From positions 124,001 to 188,000 of the forward strand of contig OZ199840.1 in assembly GCA_964304625.1 (NCBI GenBank): 64,000 bases of DNA, in the 5' to 3' direction. Within the stretch, counting starts at the first letter, position 1; the number at the start of each line of letters is the position of its first letter. The notes beneath the pieces were generated by a model that was not told the DNA's origin, did not search any database, and was given only the letters and a program-made list of their open reading frames with translations. Of this stretch, positions 52,371 to 62,569 are shown in pieces. This DNA is from Kudoa neothunni (taxonomy: Eukaryota > Cnidaria). The position numbers were made by a program, and so were the translations under genes.

Positions 52371-54921
52371 CCTTCTAAGTAACAATTAGGCAGATCCTCT
52401 CGGAGTATAATTGGGGTCCATTTTGACCCTAGATTTTATTTATCATTTCATTGAATAATATAGTATTTTATCAATCTGTAAAATTTTAATTTTAAAAAGT
52501 GTTCTTTTCGTTAATAATTTCACGTCTTGTTTTCACCGGGCGCGTGCGTCTACGTGCATTGTTCCTTTATAAATATTACGACTGATTATTTTAAAATGAC
52601 TGTTACTAGAATTCTTTAATAACTCCATAAACACATAATATATCTGTTTAAATTATTCTTAAAAATAAATAAAATGGGCTGAAATTTATTTTAATGATTG
52701 AATCACGAATTTCAATTAAGCTCTACACGAAAATTTATCAAATCTACTATGGATTGCAAACGAATATAATTAGTAAATCCCTATAAATATAATTTTTTCT
52801 TTCATTATCAAAATGAAAACAGGACAATTTAAAAATCACGTAACCAATAAATTAAATGGTTTGCAAATAATTTTAAATTTGGACAAGCATATAATTTCCA
52901 TGACAATACAATAAAAAATGGCAAATAACTTGAATCAGTATCAAATAGAAAGAATAAGTAATTCATTATATTTGAGAAAAATACGGTAAGAAATTGGTAA
53001 AAACATACATTGCATGTTGTTTGCAGCATGGAACCTCACAGAGCTTGCATTTTAAATGTTTTTTTATCTTTGTCTCGACTACATAAAACACATCAATTTT
53101 AGGGTTACGATCAATGATATTCTTTTTTGGAGATTTCATGCTTAGGGTTACTTCATTCGTGGCTAGTTGGATATTTGGGTTGTTTTTGCATCTCAATGGT
53201 TCGCATAGCTCATATGCTACTTTTTTAAAGAAATTGCGCCGTTTGATACTAGGATCGTTGAATATTTCTTTTTAAACAACAAAGGCATTTATCAGAGATA
53301 TGCCGACCATATTATAAAAAAAATCAAAGGCAATCGTCTGGCAAATCTTCCGACGGAGACAGAGGCCAGCATGCGGTCAACTGTATCAACGCCTCTTCTA
53401 GCAGCGTTATACTCTAAGATGACCTCAGGTTTATGTGGGGATTTCCTAGAAATAGATGTGTTGGGGTACAAAATAGATAAAAGTAACACTGGTTTTTTTC
53501 TAAAAACGAAACTAACATTTTTTGTCTCTAAAAATAAACTTCGATTCGTTGACAGGAGTTTTTCTATCGGGGAGGAGAAATGGAGGAATATCTCGCTTTT
53601 TTATTCAGATGATACCGAGTAATGTCATTGTTCTTTTAAGTAACTTTTCAGCCAAAGGAATAGAAGTAAAATAATTATCACACACCAAATTGCATCCTAA
53701 GTTGACCAAATTTTCAGTTAATTTTAATGCAAAATTTTTCCCCACATCATAAATTTTGATATCATATCTAAAAGACATTTTTTGTCGACGTAAGCATCAA
53801 TATTTAACACATATGAAGATGCTGGATCAACCAATAGGAAAAATTTTAAGTCATAATTTGCTATTTTTTTTTTATAATCGTCTAAAATAAGCCAATTGCT
53901 CATCAAGACGTACATTCTCTCCGGGGTTATTACATTTTTTCGCCACGTTGACCCAAATGTCCCATATTTCTCTAATTGGGCAAAATTGTTCGTGCTACCG
54001 CCGTTCCTTCCTAGATTCTGCATTATCAATGTGGGATGCTCTTGTTAATTGCCTGAATATGTACAAGGAAAAAAGATATTTGTATATTTTCCTACTTTCG
54101 TCACAACTAAACATGTCAATAATAGCGTCTTGCCTATCCTTATGGATTGCCACGTACAATAAACAGCCAATAAAACCATGCATTTCATCGACTTCAACAT
54201 CTCTCCATTTATTACCATAATGATTCTTACCACATTGATTGGTATACTTAATTGTTTGTTCCACTATTTCTATTGGGAAGAAATGATGAAAACATCATAC
54301 AATACTAGAGATCTTTTGAGTGGCGTACACAGTCACACCTCGAAGAAAATTCATTTTATTTTCTGCAGCCACGTTGGTTTTTTTGGTTTTATTACACTTC
54401 ATAGACAGTTATTTTTGTCTACAAGCGAATCGTTATTTTTATCACGCACAAGATTTTCTTCCTTCTCATTGCTGACAGTTTCCTTCAAATCCACTAGGTC
54501 CTCTGTTTCAGATTCATTAGTGTCAATACTCTCCTCGCTATTTCCTAAGAAGAAATCCATACTCTCACAACAGAAACTTGCACACTCACGTATGCGCGAA
54601 ATAAAATTGTGTGTTTGATTTTGGTATGTAAAATATTTTTAATGCCAATTTCCATCTGAAAATTAATATAAATAATAATATTCTTTTAAAATATCAAAAA
54701 AAAAAATGTTGGAATCCAAATGGATCCCAATTATACTCCGAAGGTGTTTTTGTTATAAAAATTTCTATGACGGATGAAAATTCCAATAAATCTATTCCTT
54801 TAAAGATAAACATGTTTTACGGGAACAGAAGAAGTTTGAATTCTAATAATTATATAACGGCTGAGAAAACGGGGTGGAAATCTCGTTTGGGGTCCAAATG
54901 GACCCCAGTTTACTTTGAGGG
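52371..54921 (-). mobile_element. piggyBac element (third family) in a hAT MITE
   Basis: TTAA at 52367-52370 and 54922-54925. Ends CCTTCTAAGTAA and the inverse of CCCTCAAAGTAA. Palindromes next to the ends: GGGTC-CATTTT-GACCC (52414-52429) and GGGGTCC-AAAT-GGACCCC (54889-54906). The MITE copy at 29.8 kb supplies the empty site: its sequence runs on where the element sits. Confidence 0.88.
52966..54560 (-). pseudogene. piggyBac transposase, decayed
   Basis: Starts MDFFLGNSEESIDTNESETE at 54560, with an acidic N-terminus. Then come WRDVEVDEMHGFIGCLLYVA (about 54150-54210), LDEQLAYFRR near 53900 (first Asp), KFFLLVDPASSYVLNIDAYV (about 53785-53845), VCDNYFTSIPLAEK near 53660 (second Asp), GVDTVDRMLASVS near 53360 (third Asp) and a C-terminal Cys domain (KCKLCEVPCCKQH). 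Frame shifts separate the blocks, one in a nine-A/T run near 53866-53874. All three catalytic Asp remain. Confidence 0.8.
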
Positions 54922-55160
54922 TTAATAAATCTAACTAATAGTTATGTGCAATAAGAAATAGTTATTTATTCTTTTTAATTTTACACTATAATTGATCTTT
55001 TAGCAATTAAAAATTTATTGTTCGCCTCCTTAGTCATAACTTTGATACTACAAAATTTCTGTAACCTTCTGAGTCAGTGGTTGTGGGAGCTCTCTCTTGC
55101 AGTTTGCTTAAGCCCAAGTTAGAAAATATACGGCGGAAACGATACAATAATATGTTATGA

Positions 55161-56567
55161 CAGCGTTTCCCTTTTATTTTTTCCCCACACCCCCAAACGA
55201 TTATCAAGTTCACTCTCGCACCCCTATGTTAATATTTATAAAAATATTAATGGTAAAGTTGTGTTTCCTTTTTTTTACTTTAAGTTTATATTCCAAATAA
55301 TGCATTTTAATTTTGTAATTTTCAAAGAAATATATTAAAATAATTTTCATGAGTTTAGTCGATTAATCGCTACTACTTTATGAATAAAATTAAAAAAAGC
55401 ATTCCTATGATAATCATACATTTTAAAAAGAAAGCCAAAACTCAGCATTTTTATTTTATATAACATTATTAATGAAAACTTTATTTATTTTATAAAACAA
55501 TTAATAAAATATTGCGTATAGACAGATATCTAGTTAATATATATATATATATTAAGTTTTATATCAAATTCAGTCACTTTAATAGGCATATAAGAGACCA
55601 AAATTCAAAAAAATGATAACACATTTAAAAACTATTGAGTTTAATTTCGATTTATCGGCTTTCCCTCTCTTGGCGTTCTTCCACTAATAATTCAAATCGC
55701 GGTTCCACATTTGTCAATGCGATGCGTAAATCATTTTCTGTATTCAGTAAATTTCTATATTTATTTTTTAAATACAACGAAAGTGAAAATCCTGACTCTC
55801 ACAACCTGGTCGTTGCGAATGGGATAAAAATTTTCAATGCTCATTTTGCAAGGGAAGGGTAACTGCATTGGGCATTGCACTAAAAGTTCTCAAGTGAATT
55901 TTCATTGTAACTCAACTTCATTGTGTAGTTTTCTTGAAAATCTATTAATTACTCAGTATCATTATCATCATTATTCATATTAATAACATTAAATGAAAAC
56001 GGATCAATAATCCAAATATCAGAATTTGTAAATGGTCGGGAGAATAATAAGCATCAAAGGATAATCTCAATTTATTTGTGATACACGGTATTATTCCTGA
56101 TATGTTGCCTACAATGGTAACTCTTGTGAAGCCATACCGAGTATAATCCTCATTCCATTTTCTAACCTTTTGGGAGGCAACCATGATGATGCGTGTGCGA
56201 TGTTAATTTGCACATTAAATACACAACATTAGGTTAACATCCGTTAACGTCCTCATACTCCAAGATACAAGTTGACAGTATTTTATTAATAATTAATAAG
56301 TTTTTGGTAAATAAGTAGCGATTTTTTTATTATAAATTTATATGATTTTAATGGAAAGTGCACTATATAAAATCTGTTATTGTTAGATTATTTCATTAAC
56401 AAAATATCCCATTATATGATATTTAATTAAATACGGTAGCTTCAAACTGAATTTCTGAACTCAAATTTTTCTTTCATTCATATAGTCAGGCTTAAATTCT
56501 TAATTCATCATGGGGTGCTCTCGCAACCCTAATGATTGCTTCATGCACCCCCTATAGGGAAACCCTG
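55161..56567 (-). mobile_element. hAT-Charlie (ZBED5-like) element with internal deletion
   Basis: Ends CAGCGTTTCCC at 55161 and inverse of CAGGGTTTCCC at 56567. The minus-strand coding relics are the N-terminal VRKWNEDYTRYGFT (about 56125-56170) and the C-terminal dimerisation region FIPFATTRL, then ESGFSLYLKNKYRNLLNTEN and DLRIALTNVEPRFELLVEER (about 55640-55840). The middle, including the catalytic core, is missing. No matching 8-bp target duplication is seen. Confidence 0.72.
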
Positions 56568-56617
56568 CCCTACATTGTATATGTCGCACGGTGATTAGTG
56601 GTACTTTTATTCGGGAT

Positions 56618-56720
56618 TACGATTGAATTAGCGCAACAGCCCTGCTTCGCGTGAGTTTCCTTGCCCGGACACGCAGACTAAAACCTTGAGTAGGCCAAGG
56701 TCATTTTAAGTTCAAGTCAA
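56618..56720 (-). repeat. Helentron-like 3' end, reverse orientation
   Basis: Reverse complement resembles the end at 29630-29700 (TTTTAGTCTGCG, then a GC stem and TGCGCTA). How far the copy reaches to the right was not resolved. Confidence 0.4.
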
Positions 56721-58494
56721 TTATAATTATTTTATCATTCTTTTGACGACAATGATGCTCGAAATAAACAGTAATAACCCGATCGTCCTCATTTCATTCT
56801 TTACTGGACTTTATTTTCATTAAGAAATCATAAGTTCTCACAACTCGTGTGGCGTATTAAGCATTTTAACTAACCCGTCGATGAACTAACTAATCTAAAA
56901 GTTTGTTAATAATGTTTCATTTAAGTATAACGTTCTAACATCATTATATGTTTATTTAAAAAATATTTAAAACTTTTTATCTTTAATCAAACGTGCATAT
57001 TAAATAATTTATTCGTGTGTACTAATCTCAAGTTTAAATAAAATATCTTCGTTTACATCGAATCCCAGCCTACGCAGGAACGAATGTTATAGATCGTCTT
57101 AAGTACGTTCAAAGTAGAAAAGAATAAACTTGAAAAGTTTCAGTTGTATTTACATACAGAAAATTTGTGTTATTTATGGATATCATTGAACCTATTAGCA
57201 AATCACATGATGAAGTAATCTCATTATCATCCGATCTAATCTGTTTACAAAAAGTTTACATTATAAATTCACCACTTTATAAGAAAGTAGAAAATCCCGT
57301 TATATTTTTGTAGTAAATTTTGTATTTTTAAAGTACAAAAATAATCTCAAATACTCAAGAAAATATCTGTATGAAGAGAAGATTAGCGCGTACACACTCG
57401 TAAGGACACTTCTGCTATATTTATTAGGATAGATAGTTATTCCGGTTTCCGGATATTCAAACATTTAATTTCAATAAAATCTAAATAAATTTTAAAATAT
57501 ACACCGGATATTGCGATTTCAGGACAATCGAGGTCCGACTTTATTTTAATTAATGACATGGAATATTTATATGGGAATGACAAAGAAAAGATTTAATAAT
57601 TTATTGTTAATGTTACTTTCGAATTTAATTGTATTGAATGAGAGTCATTGATTTTATTTTAAAAAGTGAATATTTGTTTAATAAATGAAATTGGTATTCA
57701 GTGGTATTCAGAATGTAATAATGATGGAAATTTTACCCTAGGTAGACGGAAGAACATTAGCTCGAGTGTTTACGGTAATACTTATATTTTTAAAATTTTT
57801 TCACAAACCGCATGAATCCCTTTACCGTCGGCTGAATATAATTGAAATAACATTTACCAAACTCGGTAATCGTACATGTAAGTTAGGTCGTAGAAAAAAC
57901 AAATATAATTTTTATTCGAAAATATTTTTTACTCGTGTCTACCAACTTTTGAGGTCAATGAGGAGATTATAGTGATAAAATATTTTTTATTAAAAAATTA
58001 ATATTAATTATTTTATAGTTGTGGAAAGGTTAAGATATAATTTTGTAACATAAAAATAAATATATAAGATAATATATTATTAATAGAAATTGTGATTTGT
58101 TGTATAATTTGTTAAAAATAAAAAGAGTATTGTAAACTGATGAATGAAGCATTTGAAATAAGATTTTAATTAGAAGGAAACATTTAAATCATGTTTCTTT
58201 TACATAATAAATTCAAAAACGATATTCATTCAGAAGAAAAAAGATTAATTTTTAATTTGTATTATCATTTTGTGAGAACGTTTCCTATATCTGATTAAAA
58301 AGGGAATGTTTGGCAAAAGTAAATGAAGGAAATACTCATATAACCCACTAGAACATGTATTATTGTAATAATCTTATAAGTTTTCCGTTTATTAATTAAT
58401 GATTTTTTAAGGGGATTATTATTTTATATATATGAATTGTTATTATCTATTCATATTTTATTATATAAGCCGATCTATTTCTTGTTCAACAACA
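56721..58494. other. Region upstream of gene E
   Basis: AT-rich. A plus-strand frame at 57766-57972 has no known relative and is not called as a gene. A TATATAAG box lies at 58462-58469, 26 nt before the gene E start codon. Confidence 0.4.
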
Positions 58495-61444
58495 ATGAAG
58501 ATTCCTCTCGTCTTATTTAATATTCTGATTATATTTTTCTGTAATTTTATTACAATTGTCAAGGTATATTTAATCATTTGTAGTCATAAATAAGGATTCT
58601 GTGCATGCAGCTCCAGAGGCCTCTACCACACCTAATAAACAACTCTCATATAGCATAGCAGATAGAGAAAAATTGCATCTCACTTTATCTGGAGCGGTGT
58701 ATGCTACCACAGGGAAAAAATGTCTTATAAGGAAAGGAAAAGAAGACAGTACTGATATTGAACAAATAACCCCATGTCCTGAAAGTGATGTTACTGATGG
58801 AAATGGCAAATGCCTTCGTGCATGTTCCGGGAATGATATTAAACTTGCATTTAATGTCCTACCGCCTAGAACAAAATACATCTATGTATTTTCTGGGGAT
58901 CAAGCTAATGCAATAAAAGATAAAAACAACGGCGGGGATGTGTTTGGGTTGGCAACTCGTATATCAATTTTACTAATTCAATAAAATAAATTATAAATAG
59001 CACTCTTGGTTAATCCAGAAATGACAATTTCAACAGATGGTTCAAAAAATTAAAACTAGCAACTAAAACGTGCCCAAATGTTGCATGTCCTATTTTATAC
59101 AAAGGTGTTGAATACGCCAGTGGTACTGCTGGTGGTACTTGTATAGTTGATAATGAAAATAATATGGTTGATTTTGATGTATTGATTCCTCATTATGAGA
59201 TGAAATGTACGAATTATCCGAGCTTTTTCTATCACATGCCAAATTCATATATGAAACAAAATATTGACATGTATAAACCTCAATATTATGTGACCTACAA
59301 ACATGGTGGGGGAGAAAAGAGAAATTACGTGCTTAAATTCCAAAATGCATTTCCCTCGGAAATTTGCCTCTTCCATATAAAGGATGCAGCAGGAAATGCT
59401 AATGGTAAAACAGCCAATTATACATCATCGTGTAATGCTGGAGCCGGGAAAAACTGTTATGCACCATGCGATAATGTTGAGTTGACACTTGCTGAAACTA
59501 AACCAATCGTAAAAATATTAATTCAAACTAGGCATCACAAGCTAGAAGCAACAAGTAGCGCCTTTGAAGGTTACGAAGAACGAAAATTTAGTATAATTTT
59601 TAGTAATTGTGATATAATTATCGTTAATTATAGCTATCGTTGAGGCTGAAAATGAGAGCACACTTTTAACAACACATGCTACTACCGGAGTAACATTAAA
59701 CCGATCCTTATTTAATCCAAATGGCGCAACTGTAAAATTCAATACTTGTGCATTTAAAGTCTTACCAGCCGATAAACTAAGAACCAGTGATGGAGTTGCT
59801 ATTAAATGTTCGGATACGAACTGTGACAGTGAATGCTCAAAAAGCTCTGCTATTGGCGATTTGGCTCCAGGAAAAGCGTATATGATTGAAATATCCGCGG
59901 GAAGCATAGATAATCACGAAGACTTCAAAGAATATTTATTTTTCAGAACAGGTATTGAAAGAGATAGATTACGTATGTCAAATATTTTTAGTTCAAAAAC
60001 AAGGCTCAAACTTCGTCACTACAGTGCCTACAGCAACCGACGTGACTGCGACAGTCAAGGCGATCGACGGAACTGTGGAAACAGCAGCCACAGAACCAAC
60101 ATGCTCATATTATATAAGTAAAACACGTAAGAACATTTTTGTGGAAGCAGAATGTGAAGATAGTAACCCATGCAGAGGATTTTGCAAAGATACTCAGAAA
60201 CTGATAAATTTACATCCAAAAACAAATTATGATATTAAAGTCATTTCGGACAAAGATTACGGAATAAAAATATTCGAAAATGTTTCAACTAGTAAAAATT
60301 TGTTATTGCAATCTTGTTTAATTTATAATTATTAGCTTTATCGACCCTCACTCTATCTCTTAAATTCCCAGACAAAGGATTTCGAGTGGTCGGAACGTTG
60401 GCAACTGCATTTCCAAAAGCAGTTTGTAGTTATAAAATTAAAGTCAAAAGTGGAATTAATTCAGAGATAGTTTATTCCTGTCCAACAGTTGATCCTCCTC
60501 CTTCACAGCACACTCCAACTACTACTGATACTGGCCAATCTTCCGAAAATGAAGAAACAGCAAAATCTAGGTTGATCAATGGGGCCAATTACCACAATAA
60601 TAGAATAGCAAGAGCAAGTCGTGGTGATGATATAACTCCAAGTTCATCTACGACCACTAAAATGTTACCGCTCCCGACGCAACAACTCAGTCTAAGTTCC
60701 CACCATGCAATAAATCACCATTATGTAGCAACATAATAATCAGTGAGGGTTACGAGGCTGATAAAGAATACCAAGTCTTGGTTACAGCTGTAGACAGATC
60801 TGAAGAAATTACAATCGATATTCCTAAAAGTACAATATTTACCTACCGAATTATGAGGAGTTCTAATATATCACATATAAATAGATGCCCTACCTGAGAA
60901 TCCCGAGGAAGTAGACAAACAAATCACAGTGATTATTGAAAGAGTTGGCGATATTTTAAAAATCACGTCATTGCTTCCGAAAGAACAGAAAGAAAATTCA
61001 GTGTGTCGATGGATATTAAAAAACATGAACGATCCTTCTTTGCCAATGGTGAAAAAATGTGGCACGGTTGGTAGCAATAGGTGTACACTTCCAACATGCA
61101 AATCTTTCACAATTGAGGGCATAAGCGATATCAATGATTATAATTTAACGGTTATTCACTCCAGAGATCCTACAATTAAAGGCGTTGGAATAATAAAACA
61201 AGGTAATTAACAATAATTAATTAACTCATAAATTTAGGAGAGACTTCCAATCAATCAAGGTAAAATTGTGCGAAAATAATATTAAATATCATTGATTTAT
61301 AGGGCCAGCACCAGCATGTATTAACACTACATTTGGTCGTGTCTGAATAAGATACCGTTTAGGATAATTAGGATTGTAATACCAATTGTTATAGTCGTTG
61401 TAACCGTTGGATTGTACTTTGGTTACAAGAAGAATATATCATAA
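58495..61444 (+). CDS. Family gene E (type I membrane protein), plus strand, two one-base indels
   Basis: Nine exons: 58495-58563, 58595-58958, 59001-59590, 59634-59951, 59992-60291, 60336-60829, 60885-61202, 61238-61259 (22-nt microexon) and 61363-61444. Introns are 31, 42, 43, 40, 44, 55, 35 and 103 nt. The signal peptide is MKIPLVLFNILIIFFCNF. The same domain order as D is kept, but sequence is only moderately similar, so it is an old paralog. The C-terminus is a helix (IVIPIVIVVVTVGLYFGY) then KKNIS, which lacks the exact KKXX form. Two frame breaks lie in A runs (59044-59049 and 60659-60662). Correcting them gives 852 codons. Unlike its relatives, the first intron is phase 0. Confidence 0.78.
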
Positions 61445-61611
61445 GGATCGATCTTATCAATAATTTATTAATCTCACTAAAACAACGTTTTTTACATATT
61501 AATATAAATTTTAATAATATTTTAAATCAATATTTGCGATACATATTATTGTTAATTGAACCAGTTTTATTCTGTGCAGAATTTTATTAAAATTTGTTAA
61601 GCTTATATTAC
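61445..61611. other. Short spacer after gene E
   Basis: AT-rich; no feature seen apart from probable 3' untranslated sequence of gene E. Confidence 0.4.
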
Positions 61612-62240
61612 ATACTAGCGCTACTGACCAGCTTTGCCCGGGTACCATGTGATGGGAAATTTTAACTTTTATTTTTGTTTTGAATGGAGAAATTCTACGG
61701 AAGATTTCATCTAATTAGCACGTTAAACCCTGTAAATTTTAGTTTTTTGTTTTAATTGTTGCATTTTAAAGCTTGTCGTTATTTTTGCAATATGATGATT
61801 TAGTTAAACAAAATTGTGTGCGCACTTTACATTCAAATATAAATAGAGGTATTGAGAGAATTAAATCAGTATTTTTAAGTTTATGTTTACAAATTATTGA
61901 CCAAAAATATGTCCTTAATTTTTTGAGCAATGTAATTAACGATTAAAGTTCATTTATTCACTATACAAAATCATTAAATGACTTAACTTAAATAGGACTC
62001 TTAGTTCTTTTAAAAATTTTTGCGATAAAAATTAACCTTCCTAGTTATAAAATTTATTATTAATCTACAAACGATTAAAAAAATAGACCTAAGAGGCGTC
62101 AGAAATAAAAGTATTAATTGTTACTCGTTTTTTTCAATTTTATAAAGGATGTTAATGATGCCTCAAAAAGCTGTAAGCGGTAACTTACGTATTCATTACT
62201 TTAACGCAAATTTCCGATTTTTAAATAATGAAAATTTTCT
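61612..62240 (-). mobile_element. Helentron-like repeat copy, reverse orientation
   Basis: The reverse complement matches about 28980-29700, including the GC-rich terminal stem (CCCGGGCAAAGCTGG) and the end CGCTAGTA. Its inner limit is unclear; similarity fades towards 62.3 kb, before the end of gene F. Confidence 0.55.
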
Positions 62241-62569
62241 TAGTTTTTTTTTAATTTTTTTCAATAAAATCAAGCTCAAAATATTAATATTTTAACCTGG
62301 AAACTCATTAACATGATTTGACCAGATTTCAAATTAATAAAAATTATAATTACAGTTAGAGTCACAAGAAACTAATTCAAATTTAATATATAATGGAGAA
62401 AAATCTATTGAAATCACATAATTTTATAAAAATAAACGTCGGAAATCCTATTTTTTTCTCTAAAGCCGCAAACGAAATTCAAAAAATAATAAATTCAGCT
62501 AATGACTTAAAATATCAAATAATTTCTGTCATAAATACTACCTATTAACTATAGTTAACGAAAATTAAT

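Larger units (their letters stand above)
52117..55160. mobile_element. hAT MITE copy 2, interrupted by piggyBac and cut by Charlie
   Basis: Positions 52117-52366 and 54926-55160 together match 29807-30325 of the copy at 29.8 kb. The gap is the piggyBac at 52371-54921. The right part ends at the hAT-Charlie element and does not resume beyond it. Confidence 0.75.

Noticed and set aside
54178-54618. Plus-strand frame of 146 codons
   Set aside because: It lies opposite the N-terminal part of the piggyBac transposase, whose acidic start MDFFLGNSEES is on the minus strand.
57766-57972. Plus-strand frame of 68 codons upstream of gene E
   Set aside because: No recognisable motif, a GTG/TTG-type start, and no conserved partner.
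58564-58583. A 20-nt intron GTATATTT...TTGTAG in gene E
   Set aside because: Joining there gives an immediate stop; the 31-nt version keeps the frame.
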